Shown: positions 7,917 through 16,744, counted from the first letter of the stretch. The stretch is 42,704 bases of DNA from an uncultured Alistipes sp. (GCA_944326855.1 CALVFO010000011.1:1-42704), one strand, 5' to 3'. The notes: generated from the letters alone by a model not told the origin. Numbers and translations are program-made.

Positions 7917-9335
7917 TTATTGTTTTTGTTCGGTTTCCGAAACGGTCTCTTCCGCAGACTGGGTTTCGGCGATCTGACCGCTTTGTTTGAGGATGGCGCG
8001 GCGGTTGAGCAGCATCAAGGCCAACGTCCCCAATACCAAAATGGCCGGACCGATGTATTTCAGGCTAACGGTCAGGTGGTAGATCACCCACGTGAAGGGG
8101 CTCGACGCAAAGTCGAGGGCTGCGGCTTCGCTGAACCCGTCAGGAATTCGGGCCGCCTGATCGCCGGTCAGCGCATAGACATCTTGAGCGGCTTGCGAGA
8201 AGATCGGAGCCAGATTGGTTACGATGTATACCCCGATGACCAGTACCACCAGCCCGACGATGAAGGTTTTGAATACGTTCCCTTTCGTGATGGGCAATAC
8301 CAGCGGGAAGAGGTAGAACATCCCGGCCAGCGAGGCCAGCGGCAGGAATTCGTTACCTGGCAGGATGACCGACAGCAGGATGATCACCGGAATCAGCAGC
8401 AGCGATACGACCAGCGTCGCCGGATGGCCGATCACCAACGCGGGACTCATCCCGATGTTCAGACCGGAACTCTTCTTGAACTTGCGGGCGATCAGGGATT
8501 TCGTGGCATCCGAGATCGGCATCAACCCTTCGATGAACAGACCGGTGATGCGTGGGATCAACTCCATGACGGCCCCCATCTGTACGCCCAGCATCAGAAT
8601 TTTGGGCACTTCGTAACGGGCCAGAATCCCGATTCCGCAACCGATCACGACCCCCAGGAACAGGGGTTCACCCATCAGGCCGAATTTCTTTTTCATCCCT
8701 TCCGAGTCGATGTTGATCTTGTTGACGCCCGGGATCATGTCCAGCCCTTTGTTGATGACCCACGCAAAAGGAACGAACCCGGCGCAGAAGGGCTGAGGAA
8801 TCGAAATGCCGTCCATGTTGGCATAGAACTTCTGGAATTTCGGAGCCATGATATCGGCGATGATCAGGGTAATGATGTAGCAGATTATGGCGGCGAAGAA
8901 ACCCCACAACAGGCTGTCGGTCGCAAAGAAGGCCAAAGCCCCGATGAAGGCGAAGTGCCAGTAGTTCCACAGGTCGATGTTGACGGTTTTGGTCGTACGC
9001 GTGAGCAGCATCAGCAGGTTGACACCCAGGCAAACCGGGATGATCAGGGCCCCTACCGAGGTGTTGTAGGCGATACTGGCAGCGGCGGGCCAACCCATGT
9101 CGAAGACCTTGAGTTGCAGGTCGTAGATTTCGACCACTTTATTGAGGGCGGGACCCAGTGCGCTGGTCAGCAGGGCCGTGACAATGGACAAACCCACGAA
9201 ACCGACTCCGACGAGCAGCCCGCTCTTGACGGCTTTCCCGAACTTGATGCCGATGCATACGCCCAGAATCGTGAAGATGATGGGCATCATCACCGGAGCT
9301 CCCAAGCCGACGATATATCCGAAAATTTCTTTCAT
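7917..9335 (-). CDS. Orphan PTS galactitol-type IIC membrane transporter
   Basis: Polytopic membrane protein of 472 residues that resembles GatC/SgcC, the galactitol-type PTS EIIC family: it shares the [66 protein letters not shown] and [12 protein letters not shown] regions with that family's conserved order. About 10-12 membrane helices are visible. No IIA, IIB, HPr or EI gene is present in the window, and Bacteroidota generally lack a complete sugar PTS. It lies between kdgA and kduI, so import of a uronate or deoxy-ketouronate by facilitated or ion-coupled transport is the best guess, not shown by sequence. A cytoplasmic tail (about 445-472) is charged and Glu-rich. Confidence 0.9.
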   Translation of the reverse strand: MKEIFGYIVGLGAPVMMPIIFTILGVCIGIKFGKAVKSGLLVGVGFVGLSIVTALLTSALGPALNKVVEIYDLQLKVFDMGWPAAASIAYNTSVGALIIPVCLGVNLLMLLTRTTKTVNIDLWNYWHFAFIGALAFFATDSLLWGFFAAIICYIITLIIADIMAPKFQKFYANMDGISIPQPFCAGFVPFAWVINKGLDMIPGVNKINIDSEGMKKKFGLMGEPLFLGVVIGCGIGILARYEVPKILMLGVQMGAVMELIPRITGLFIEGLMPISDATKSLIARKFKKSSGLNIGMSPALVIGHPATLVVSLLLIPVIILLSVILPGNEFLPLASLAGMFYLFPLVLPITKGNVFKTFIVGLVVLVIGVYIVTNLAPIFSQAAQDVYALTGDQAARIPDGFSEAAALDFASSPFTWVIYHLTVSLKYIGPAILVLGTLALMLLNRRAILKQSGQIAETQSAEETVSETEQKQ

Positions 9336-9366
9336 GCTTATGGTTTAAGAAGGTTAATGTTTTAGT

Positions 9367-9397
9367 CCCCGAGAAGGCCGCAGAGCCGGTCTCGGGG
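9367..9397. other. Intercistronic hairpin between kdgA and the transporter gene
   Basis: CCCCGAGA (9367-9374) pairs with TCTCGGGG (9390-9397) around a 15-base loop that has a smaller GGC/GCC pair. It lies in the 74-base gap between two operon genes. There is no T-run on the minus strand, so it is more likely an RNA processing or stability element, or a weak attenuator, than a full terminator. Confidence 0.55.
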
Positions 9398-9409
9398 TAT
9401 GGGATCCGT

Positions 9410-10084
9410 TTATTTCTGACGGTATTTGGCGATGATCTCCAAGGCTTCGCGGCATTTGTCGGCGATGGCCGGCCAGTTCTTGTCGGCGATTACGTTGGAC
9501 GGGAAGAGTTTCGATCCCATTCCTACGCAGGTAACCCCGGCTTTGATCCAGGCCGACAGGTTTTCTTCCGTAGGTTCTACGGCGCCGGTGACCATCAGCA
9601 TCGACCACGGCATCGGAGCCATTACGTTCTTGACGAACGAAGGACCGCCGACGTTGCCGGCCGGGAAGATCTTGCAGAGGTCGCAACCGGCTTCCTGGGC
9701 GAAACCGATTTCGCTGACCGAACCGCATCCGGGCGTGTAGGGGATCAGACGGCGGTTGCAGACTTTGGCGATGTCGGGGTTGAACAGCGGGCTCACCACG
9801 AAATTGGCGCCCAGTTGGATGTACAGCGACGCCGTACCGGCATCCACAACTGTACCGACCCCCAGAATCATGTCGGGGCATTCCACGGCGGCGAATTTGA
9901 TCAGTTCGGTGAATACTTCGTGAGCCAGGTCGCCCCGGTTGGTGAATTCAAAGGCGCGAACCCCGCCGATGTAGCAGGCTTTCAGCACCTGTTTGGCCAC
10001 TTCGATATCTTTGTGGTAGAATACGGGAACCATCCCCGTGGAGGCCATCGCTGCGATGACCTGTGTCTTTGAAAATTTTGCCAT
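9410..10084 (-). CDS. 2-keto-3-deoxy-6-phosphogluconate aldolase (KDPG aldolase)
   Basis: Class I aldolase splitting 2-keto-3-deoxy-6-phosphogluconate into pyruvate and glyceraldehyde-3-phosphate, the last step of hexuronate breakdown. From ATG 10084 it is 224 residues, close to the family norm. It shows the TIM-barrel hallmarks: Glu46 and Arg50 (FEFTNRGD), the TPGCGSVSE loop and Schiff-base Lys138 in CKIFPAG. The reading frame stays open 61 codons further upstream, but that extension has no family similarity, so MAKFSKTQ is the start. The gene follows kdgK after a 341-base spacer and is followed by the IIC-type transporter. The kdgA/eda name is functional only. Confidence 0.95.
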   Translation of the reverse strand: MAKFSKTQVIAAMASTGMVPVFYHKDIEVAKQVLKACYIGGVRAFEFTNRGDLAHEVFTELIKFAAVECPDMILGVGTVVDAGTASLYIQLGANFVVSPLFNPDIAKVCNRRLIPYTPGCGSVSEIGFAQEAGCDLCKIFPAGNVGGPSFVKNVMAPMPWSMLMVTGAVEPTEENLSAWIKAGVTCVGMGSKLFPSNVIADKNWPAIADKCREALEIIAKYRQK

Positions 10085-10425
10085 GATTTTTTGGTTTAGC
10101 GGACGGATCGTCTCCGACGGGGACAACCCGATCCATAATCCGATGTATATCCATAGAAAACCGAACAGTATCCGCGGAGAACCCCCGTCGCTTCCAGTAG
10201 CCTCTCCGTTTCGGAGAACGGTTGCTAGCACGAACCCGACTCTCAGTCCGATTTCGGAGGAGGCCACGATCCGGCTTGTAACAACCTGCCTCCAAGAGAA
10301 TCTCCTTTCGAGAAGGTTCCAGGTTCCGGTATGGCTTCAAGGGCCGACGACAGCATACTTCCCGGTTTATGATACGGAATAACGAGTCGGAAGACTCCCG
10401 CAGGAGTCTCCCGCTCGGGGTTGTT
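10085..10425. other. 341-base non-coding spacer inside the hexuronate cluster
   Basis: Separates kdgK (upstream on the minus strand) from kdgA. I see no gene and no clear promoter box on the minus strand. Close to the kdgK stop is a tight hairpin, AGACTCC (10392-10398) with GGAGTCT (10403-10409) and loop CGCA, next to a CCCGAGCGGG self-pairing segment. It could hold a promoter, a regulator-binding site or a processing site for the downstream genes. Confidence 0.5.
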
Positions 10426-11466
10426 TTAACGGGATACGCGGCCCGAGCCGTCGCCTTTCATCAGGTTTTCCACTTCGGAAACGGTCACCATGTTGAAGTC
10501 TCCGTAGATGGTGTGTTTGAGGCAAGAGGCGGCTACGGCGAAATTCAGTGCTTTCTGGTCGTCGCCCGTATAGGTCAACAGGCCGTAGATCAGACCACCC
10601 ATGAACGAGTCTCCACCGCCGACGCGGTCTACGATGTGGGTGATGTCATACGAGGGCGACTGGAAGAGTTGTTTCCCGTCCCACAGCACACCGGCCCAGG
10701 TGTTATGGTTGGCGTTGATCGAACCGCGCAGGGTGATGATGACCTTTTTGGCGCGGGGGAAGCGTTGCATCAGCTGTTTGCAAACCGATTCGAATTCGGC
10801 GGCAGCGACGTGACCGCCCGTAGCCGTTACATCGAAACCTTCGGGTTTGATGCCGAATACCTTTTCGGCGTCTTCTTCATTCCCCAGAATGACGTCGCAG
10901 CCTTCGACCAGAGCCGGCATGATTTCCGAAGCGGTCTTGCCGTATTTCCACAAGTTCTTGCGGTAGTTGAGGTCGGTCGATACCGTTACCCCCATTTTGT
11001 TGGCGGTTTTGATGGCTTCCAGGCAGGCGTCGGCAGCTCCCTGGCTCAGTGCCGGGGTGATCCCCGTCCAGTGGAACCAGTCGGCTCCCTGCAGTACTTC
11101 TTCCCAGTCGATCATGCCGGGCTGGATTTCGGCAATGGCCGAGTGAGCACGGTCATACACCACCTTGCTGGCACGGGCTACAGCCCCCGTTTCCAGAAAA
11201 TAGATGCCCAGACGATCGCCCCCGTAGATTACGTGCGACGTTCCAACGCCGTATTTGTGCAACTCTTTGAGGCAACTGTCGGCAATGTCGTTTTTCGGAA
11301 CGCGGGTCACAAATTCAGGATGAAGACCGTAATTGGCCAACGAAACGGCCACATTGGCTTCCCCACCCCCGAATGTGGCGGTAAATTCTTTGGCTTGACT
11401 GAACCGCAGGTAGCCCGGGGTGGCCAAACGCAACATGATTTCCCCGAATGTAACAACTTTTTTCAT
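10426..11466 (-). CDS. kdgK: 2-keto-3-deoxygluconate kinase (PfkB family)
   Basis: Phosphorylates 2-keto-3-deoxygluconate with ATP to give KDPG for the neighbouring aldolase. The protein of 346 residues begins VVTFGEIMLRL and has the first PfkB signature (TFGGGEANVAVSLA, about 31-44) and the second with the catalytic base Asp286 in VGGGDSF. The LNYRKNLW segment (167-173) is typical of KDG kinases rather than ribokinase or fructokinase. It is the first of the kinase-aldolase-transporter-isomerase genes and starts 201 bases after the DUF3795 gene's stop; that gap contains only a weak -7-like sequence (minus strand, 11497-11490). Confidence 0.93.
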   Translation of the reverse strand: MKKVVTFGEIMLRLATPGYLRFSQAKEFTATFGGGEANVAVSLANYGLHPEFVTRVPKNDIADSCLKELHKYGVGTSHVIYGGDRLGIYFLETGAVARASKVVYDRAHSAIAEIQPGMIDWEEVLQGADWFHWTGITPALSQGAADACLEAIKTANKMGVTVSTDLNYRKNLWKYGKTASEIMPALVEGCDVILGNEEDAEKVFGIKPEGFDVTATGGHVAAAEFESVCKQLMQRFPRAKKVIITLRGSINANHNTWAGVLWDGKQLFQSPSYDITHIVDRVGGGDSFMGGLIYGLLTYTGDDQKALNFAVAASCLKHTIYGDFNMVTVSEVENLMKGDGSGRVSR

Positions 11467-11667
11467 TTTGGTTGAGGTTGATTATTTGTAAAACTTATTG
11501 TTTCTTTTTTTTGTGTTTTCGTTTTTTGCAGGATGGCGTCCTGCCTCTTTCCGCGGAATTTCCCGGCACGAAGAACGCCCCCTCCGGATTCGCTCAGGAA
11601 TAGCTCTCGCTGATGGGGCCGTGGCATTTTCTGACCTCGTTTTTATGTGCGGGGTCGGCCGTTTCAT

Positions 11668-12018
11668 TCAGGCAAAACCGCCTTCCCCCTTTTTGAGACT
11701 GTGACGTCCTTCACGCTCCATTTTTTCGGCATACGCTTCGGCTCCTTCCCGGCGGATAAAACGGAGGCACGCCGTCCGATCCGATCCCAGCAGCCGCCCG
11801 ATGATCCGAGTCGCGAAATTATTGAATTTCCTGCAATGAGACAACTCTTCTTCGCATTCGGCGCAATCGGCGAGGCCTTTTTGTCGACAACATCTCCGAA
11901 TGGCACACCAATTTGCCCGTGTCGTCTCCTGGCATCCGGGACATTTCCCGGCGGTATGTTTCCGGCAGGTTCCGCAGTAAAGCCCGCAACAGGCGATCAT
12001 GTTCTGGGTCCCAGCCAT
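11668..12018 (-). CDS. Small Cys-rich DUF3795-like protein
   Basis: From ATG 12018 this is a 116-residue protein starting MAGTQNMIACCGLYCGTC. It has more than ten Cys, arranged as CCGLYCGTC, KCPGCQ, WCAIRRCC and CAECEE, the pattern of the DUF3795 family, which is thought to bind metal but has no settled role. The C-terminal part is basic and helical (KMEREGRHSLKKGEGG). It starts 10 bases after the uxaC stop codon, so it is probably cotranscribed with uxaC. An extended reading frame reaching 12102 overlaps uxaC and has no family similarity, so the shorter form is chosen. I do not assign a function in uronate use. Confidence 0.8.
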   Translation of the reverse strand: MAGTQNMIACCGLYCGTCRKHTAGKCPGCQETTRANWCAIRRCCRQKGLADCAECEEELSHCRKFNNFATRIIGRLLGSDRTACLRFIRREGAEAYAEKMEREGRHSLKKGEGGFA

Positions 12019-12028
12019 TTCGTTTGAA

Positions 12029-13432
12029 CTAAAAACCAAAATAGCGTCGGGCATTGCCGTAGGAAATGTCTTCAACCATTTGCCCGATGAAATCCAGCTC
12101 ACTGGCCGGCAGTTTGCCGTTATCCACCTCTTCGCCCAAAATCTCGCACAGAATCCGCCGGAAATACTCGTGACGCGGATAAGACAGAAAACTGCGCGAA
12201 TCGGTCAGCATACCGACAAATCGGCTTAACAGTCCCAATGACGAAAGGGTGTTGATCTGTCGGCGCATGCCGTCTTCCTGATCCAGGAACCACCAGGCTG
12301 CTCCGAACTGGATTTTACCCGGTGTCGGCGCTTCGTTGAACGTATAGGCCATGGCGCAAAGCACCTCGTTGTCTTTGGGGTTGAGGTTATAGAGAATCGT
12401 CTGGGCCAGGCAGTCGTGGCGGGCCAGTCGGTCGAGGAAAATGTGTCCCGCCCGGGCAACGGGCAGATCTCCGATGGCGTCGAATCCGGTGTCGGGACCC
12501 AGGCGTTGGAACATCCGGCTGTTGTTGTTGCGCAGCGGGCCGACGTGGAACTGTTGCGTCCAGCCGGTTTCGTGATCCATCGCGGCCAGATCGTACAACA
12601 GCCCGCTGAGGTATTTGGCTTTCTCTTCCGGCGAGGGCGTGTTACCCCGACGTACTTTGGCAAAGATCTGCATCAGGTCGATTTCGGTATAATCGGCGGC
12701 CGGGAAGGTGTCCAGACCGTGGTCGGAAAGCCGACAGCCCATCCGGGCAAAGTAGTCGTGACGTTTGTGCAGGGCGTCCAGCAACTCTTCGTAAGTTCCG
12801 ATACTCATGTCGGAGGCTGCTTCCAGTGCATCGATGTAGGCGTTGTAGCGTTTGGGGTCGTCGATTCCCATCAGTCGGTCGGGACGCCAGGCGGGCAGAA
12901 CACGAATCTCGAAGCCTTCCTCCTGCAGCTGACGATGGTATTCCAGTGAGTCGATCGGATCGTCGGTCGTGCAGACGACTTCCACATGACACCGTTTCAT
13001 CAGCTCCCGGGGCCGGAATTCGGGGGTAGCCAGTTTGGCGTTGCAGGCCTCGTAGATTTCGCGGGCTGTCCGGGGATTCAGGACCGTATCGATGCCGAAA
13101 ATGCGGGAAAGTTCCAGATGAGTCCAGTGATAGAGCGGATTACGCATGGCGTGTTGAAGCGTGTCGGCCCATTTCTCGAATTTTTCGTACTCGGAAACCT
13201 CACCGGTGATGTATTTCTCTTCCACGCCGTTGCCGCGCATGGCTCTCCATTTGTAGTGGTCTCCACCCAGCCAGGCTTCGGTGATGCTCGAAAAAGCCCG
13301 GTTCTCGGCGATCATGCGGGGATCCAGATGACAATGGTAGTCGATGATAGGCATTCGGGCGGCATGTTCGTGATACAGCCTGCGGGCCGTATCGCCCGTG
13401 AGCATGAAATCTTTTCCAATGAATGGGCTCAT
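12029..13432 (-). CDS. uxaC: Glucuronate (uronate) isomerase UxaC
   Basis: Converts D-glucuronate to D-fructuronate and D-galacturonate to D-tagaturonate. The protein of 467 residues opens MSPFIGKDFMLTGDTARRLY, as expected for the family start, followed by the His33-x-His35 metal motif in DYHCHLDP, then TTDDPIDSLEYH (about 156-167), GCRLSDHGLD (about 232-241) and HVGPLRNNN (about 312-320). It leads the cluster; the enzymes needed next (UxaB/UxuB oxidoreductase, UxaA/UxuA dehydratase) are not in this window. A Bacteroidota-type -7 box lies 47 bases upstream. Confidence 0.96.
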   Translation of the reverse strand: MSPFIGKDFMLTGDTARRLYHEHAARMPIIDYHCHLDPRMIAENRAFSSITEAWLGGDHYKWRAMRGNGVEEKYITGEVSEYEKFEKWADTLQHAMRNPLYHWTHLELSRIFGIDTVLNPRTAREIYEACNAKLATPEFRPRELMKRCHVEVVCTTDDPIDSLEYHRQLQEEGFEIRVLPAWRPDRLMGIDDPKRYNAYIDALEAASDMSIGTYEELLDALHKRHDYFARMGCRLSDHGLDTFPAADYTEIDLMQIFAKVRRGNTPSPEEKAKYLSGLLYDLAAMDHETGWTQQFHVGPLRNNNSRMFQRLGPDTGFDAIGDLPVARAGHIFLDRLARHDCLAQTILYNLNPKDNEVLCAMAYTFNEAPTPGKIQFGAAWWFLDQEDGMRRQINTLSSLGLLSRFVGMLTDSRSFLSYPRHEYFRRILCEILGEEVDNGKLPASELDFIGQMVEDISYGNARRYFGF

Positions 13433-13478
13433 AGACAGTAAATTTTAGAAAAGGCGACCGAAAGGCACAAACCTCGTT

Positions 13479-13510
13479 CAAAAATAACGAAAATATTCGG
13501 GATTTTCACA
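13479..13510 (-). promoter_or_regulatory. Putative uxaC promoter
   Basis: On the minus strand TATTTTTG (13486 to 13479) matches the -7 consensus TAnnTTTG. A TGTG (13510 to 13507), one base off the -33 TTTG, lies 20 bases upstream. Transcription would start near 13472, giving an untranslated leader of about 40 bases before the uxaC ATG. Confidence 0.5.
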
Positions 13511-13717
13511 CACTTTCTGTCCAGGCAGCCCGTTCGGCTGTTTTTCGGGCCGGAGAGAACGGAAAAAGACTTTGGAAAGTTGGCTTGAAACCGCGAATCT
13601 CCGGCGCAATTCCCGATCGGAGCTTGTGGAAGAGCGAGAAAGCGGATCGGCTTCTGCGGCATGGAACGGCTCATTTCGTTGCGGCGACTGGGGGCTTTCG
13701 AGATGGTGCAGCGGGGC

Positions 13718-15136
13718 TTATTCGCTTAAAAACGTGTCGGCATCGGTGATCTCGATGCCCGGATAGCGGGGATCGTCGATCGGGGTCGGGGTGACGAGAA
13801 TGCCCCGGGGCGATCGGGTCGATTCCATCGCCTGCCACAAACCTTGGGCTTTTTGTTGCAACCGATCGGGATCGTCCGTGTCGTAACAGGTTTGTACACA
13901 GAGAACCGTGTGCCCCTCTTCGCGAACCACAAAATCGCATCCCCCGGCTTCCGAAGTATAGAATAGTTCTTCGTAACGATTGGCTAAATGGTGGTAAAGT
14001 ACGGTTTCGAAGCAGCGGGAACGGTTCGGAGACGACTGGGGCGACAGGGCGATCATCAGGGCGGGATCGGCGGCATAGACCTTCCGGGGGTTGATGTACC
14101 GTCGGGCGGGATTTTCGCTCCAATAGGGTACGAAACAGACCAGACCGGCGCGTTCCAAATGTTCCATGTGCTCGGTGACCGTAGTGACAGCTTTGATATC
14201 CAACTCTTTGCGAAGAGCATTGGCCGTCACCTTTTCTCCGCTGGAGGCGATCAGGCGCAGGGCAATCCGTCGTAGCGTGTCTTGATCCCGAACTCCTTTG
14301 GCCAAGAGCACGTCCCGGTTCAGAATCGTTTCATACAGGTCGAACAGGGCCGTCGGACGGGAGTTCTTTTGTATTTCGGGGAACGCCCCGCGTTGGAGAT
14401 ACTCCTGAACGGCATTTTCGGAGGGGCGTTTGTGATGAATTTCCAGAAACTCGGAATAGGAGAACAGGGGAACCCGGAGCAGGAGAAAGCGTTCGCAAAT
14501 ACTTTCGAGAGGTGAGGCGGCCGATTGCCCTTCGCGGGCCAGGAATGATTCTGCGAATCGATCTCCGGTTCGGGAAACGGGACGGTTCGGGGTCCCCGGG
14601 ACCGCTGCGACAGAACGGCCGGAACGGAGAGTGGCCGTTGTTTTCCCGCTTCCGGGGCGTCGCCCCGGCATGCGGTGGCGGAACACGAGTTCGTCTTGAC
14701 CGTGCAAACGGAGATGTTGAGCCTGTCGGATCCGGGAAAAGGTATCCAGAGAAACCGTCGCTACGACTTTGATGCCCTGATCCAACAAGGCACACACGAA
14801 CGGGATCCATCCTTCCGCCCGGTCTGTTTTATCGAGCAGAACCACTCCCCGGCCCGATTCGTCGATTAAGGTTTTCAGTTTTCCGAAATCGCCTGCATCG
14901 AACCCGGCCAGACGAGGGTCTTCCAGATCGATATACCAGGCCTGGGGATATTCGTTGCGCATCATTTGCCCCAGTAGCGTACTGCGGCCCGATCCTCGGA
15001 TGCCGCCTAACAACAGCGCCCGGTCGCTCAGGTAGGGAATGGCGTTCAGCAGGTGGCGAGTCAATCCGGGCAGACGTTCTTCCCGCGCTTTGTTTTGCGT
15101 TTCGACGATGTGTGCGATGATGGCTTTCGGAATCAT
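13718..15136 (-). CDS. AAA+ ATPase-like protein with DUF4143 domain, altered P-loop
   Basis: Member of the AAA_14/DUF4143 ATP-binding family. From ATG 15136 it is 472 residues. The P-loop reads GGIRGSGRST (44-53), with Arg51 where the family has Lys; the Walker B-like stretch GVVLLDKTD (97-105) has Lys103 in place of the usual Glu; YIDLEDPRL (68-76) and FSYSEFLEI (225-233) are family hallmarks. Residues about 148-208 are a basic, Gly/Pro/Arg-rich insertion between what should be adjacent core segments. The DUF4143 part has CDFVV (400-404) and the QxxY-type ending (VQTCYD). A longer reading from a TTG at 15166 would start inside the -7 box, so it is rejected. Role unknown; ATP hydrolysis is doubtful. 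Confidence 0.88.
   Translation of the reverse strand: MIPKAIIAHIVETQNKAREERLPGLTRHLLNAIPYLSDRALLLGGIRGSGRSTLLGQMMRNEYPQAWYIDLEDPRLAGFDAGDFGKLKTLIDESGRGVVLLDKTDRAEGWIPFVCALLDQGIKVVATVSLDTFSRIRQAQHLRLHGQDELVFRHRMPGRRPGSGKTTATLRSGRSVAAVPGTPNRPVSRTGDRFAESFLAREGQSAASPLESICERFLLLRVPLFSYSEFLEIHHKRPSENAVQEYLQRGAFPEIQKNSRPTALFDLYETILNRDVLLAKGVRDQDTLRRIALRLIASSGEKVTANALRKELDIKAVTTVTEHMEHLERAGLVCFVPYWSENPARRYINPRKVYAADPALMIALSPQSSPNRSRCFETVLYHHLANRYEELFYTSEAGGCDFVVREEGHTVLCVQTCYDTDDPDRLQQKAQGLWQAMESTRSPRGILVTPTPIDDPRYPGIEITDADTFLSE
14652..14668. repeat. GC-rich palindrome inside the AAA+ gene insertion
   Basis: CCGGGGC and GCCCCGG flank a 3-base GTC loop, a perfect 7-bp inverted repeat. It lies in the DNA that encodes the arginine-rich insertion of the AAA+ protein and could be a remnant of a small inserted repeat. 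Confidence 0.6.
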
Positions 15137-15163
15137 GGGACGGTGGATTTCGTTCGGTTTCTT

Positions 15164-15171
15164 CAAAGGTA
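15164..15171 (-). promoter_or_regulatory. Putative -7 box of the AAA+ gene
   Basis: Minus-strand TACCTTTG matches TAnnTTTG, 28 bases before the ATG at 15136 and followed upstream by a very AT-rich stretch. No clear -33 TTTG is seen. It supports the ATG start over the in-frame TTG that lies in this box. Confidence 0.5.
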
Positions 15172-15273
15172 CTACTATTTATTTTATAAAAAAATAATTT
15201 TGTGTTTTTATAAACTATAATAGCTAAGAGGCGGATTTAATGATATGTTAAAATGAGGTTGTGAAAATCGCAC

Positions 15274-15281
15274 TATTTTTG
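15274..15281 (+). promoter_or_regulatory. Putative -7 box of the porin gene
   Basis: TATTTTTG fits TAnnTTTG and lies 36 bases before the porin ATG. The -33 element is not obvious. The AT-rich interval 15167-15316 therefore probably holds two divergent promoters. Confidence 0.45.
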
Positions 15282-15316
15282 CTGCTACTCCCAAGTACCG
15301 TTATTCAAATTCATGT

Positions 15317-16621
15317 ATGAAACCTCTTTTTACTTCTTTTTTATGGGTGAGCGTCGTCTGCCTCTCGCTGGGAATCACCCGAATCGGGGCGCAAGAACGT
15401 CCTACCCTGCACGCTGATGCACCGCAAGGAATCCCTTTGTGGAAAAATACCGCCTCGACCCCTGCCTCGACCCCCGGAAAACCTTCAGACTCTTCTTCCA
15501 ATCCCGCCGGGAAAAAAGCACTGTCGGCCTCCGAAAACATCGAGGAAAACGAAAATACCGATGAAGTGTCGTTCGTGCCGAAAATCGACGGAGCCGTGAA
15601 AGCCAAATTCGAATTGAGCACATACGACGGCCAGTTCCGCTTCAATGTCCGTAACTCCCGCTTCGGCGTGTCGGGAAATGTGAGTCGCCATATGGTGTAT
15701 CGCATGCAGGTCGATTTCAATAACGAAGGCAAAGTCTCTATCCTCGATGCTTATGCCGGTTACCAGACCGGAGGTTGGGATATCCGCCTCGGGCAACAAC
15801 AATATCACCTCAGTACCGACTTGGACCGCGGCCCCAGCAGCAATATGTTTGCAAACCGCTCTTTCCTGGCAAAATACCTGACCGGATATTACGGCAGTGA
15901 ATTGGTGGATGGAAAACCCAAAGACTTTGTTCGTACGTTGGGCTCACGCGACTTGGGAGTGATGGCGACCTATACGTTTAAAACCCGCATCCCGTTGAAA
16001 CTCTTTTTCGGGGTTTTCAATGGATCGGGAATCAATAATCCGGAATGGGGAAAATCGGTCAATTTCGTGGGCCGGGCCGAGATCGGCAAAAATGTGGACG
16101 GTCTGCGTCTGGCACTGGCCTATTATGATGGATCGGCACCCACGCACGATCGGGTGATCGAAATCGGAGACGTTTATGAACAGGTGCCTTTCCAACAAAA
16201 AATGCGGATCGGGGTCGTGGAATTGTGCTACCGGTATGGAGCTTTGTTTATCGAAGGGGAGTACGCCCGGCGTTATCTGGAAAACTACAGCGGCCAAAAT
16301 CAGGTGATGACGGCCTCCCATATCCATTCCTATTATCTTTTTTCGATGCGCCCCTCTTGCGCCTTGAATCACATTGCGCCCATTGTACGTTGGGATGTGG
16401 GTAACGGAATGGATTATCTCAACAAAGTGACGGAGTCCGTTCAGACCGTGAATGCCAATCGTATTACGATGGGGGTTAATTTCGGGTTCGGGAAAAAATT
16501 TACCCGTTCCGAAATTCGTCTCAACTATGAAAAATATTTGATGAAGGATGAACCTTCGGATTTGTCCATCAATAAGTTGTATCAGGATAAATTTACGATC
16601 GAAGTGGTTGCAGCCTTTTAG
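15317..16621 (+). CDS. Outer membrane porin, phosphate-selective porin O/P-like
   Basis: A 434-residue predicted outer membrane beta-barrel. The signal peptide (MKPLFTSFLWVSVVCLSLG...) ends at Gly-Ala-Gln-Glu, then there is a low-complexity Pro/Ser/Glu-rich linker (about 30-85) and a barrel of alternating strands starting at FVPKIDGAVKAKFELST. The FRFNVRNSRFGVSGNV, YRMQVDFNNEGK and AYAGYQ segments and the final aromatic residue (VVAAF) are typical of the OprO/OprP-like porin family in Bacteroidota. Despite the family name, phosphate selectivity is not established; small anions or another solute are possible. It stands alone, divergent from the AAA+ gene. Confidence 0.88.
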   Translation: MKPLFTSFLWVSVVCLSLGITRIGAQERPTLHADAPQGIPLWKNTASTPASTPGKPSDSSSNPAGKKALSASENIEENENTDEVSFVPKIDGAVKAKFELSTYDGQFRFNVRNSRFGVSGNVSRHMVYRMQVDFNNEGKVSILDAYAGYQTGGWDIRLGQQQYHLSTDLDRGPSSNMFANRSFLAKYLTGYYGSELVDGKPKDFVRTLGSRDLGVMATYTFKTRIPLKLFFGVFNGSGINNPEWGKSVNFVGRAEIGKNVDGLRLALAYYDGSAPTHDRVIEIGDVYEQVPFQQKMRIGVVELCYRYGALFIEGEYARRYLENYSGQNQVMTASHIHSYYLFSMRPSCALNHIAPIVRWDVGNGMDYLNKVTESVQTVNANRITMGVNFGFGKKFTRSEIRLNYEKYLMKDEPSDLSINKLYQDKFTIEVVAAF

Positions 16622-16713
16622 CCGGAAGCCTCCGGAACGGCGGTGAAGAGGTGAACGGACGCATCATCCGGTCCTTGACGATCCTGCGGGAAATGAGAAT
16701 CCGTTCCGAAAAT

Positions 16714-16744
16714 TTTGGAAAAACCAAAAAGAGTATTAAATTTG
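16714..16744 (+). promoter_or_regulatory. Promoter of tRNA-His
   Basis: TTTG (16714-16717) and TAAATTTG (16737-16744) are separated by 19 bases, a full match to the Bacteroidota housekeeping promoter (TTTG-N19-TAnnTTTG). The start site would be near 16750, about 24 bases before the tRNA. Confidence 0.85.

Noticed and set aside
7917-9335. A complete PTS in this cluster
   Set aside because: No IIA, IIB, EI or HPr coding frame is present; only the membrane IIC protein is found.
7905-9365. Long plus-strand open frame opposite the IIC-type transporter
   Set aside because: Composition (His, Asp, Gln-rich) is the antisense of a membrane protein gene; no domain is recognisable.
10085-10267. N-terminal extension of the KDPG aldolase
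   Set aside because: The frame is open but has no family similarity; the family start matches MAKFSKTQ at 10084.
15137-15166. Upstream TTG start of the AAA+ gene
   Set aside because: It lies inside a -7 promoter box (TACCTTTG), so translation from there is unlikely.
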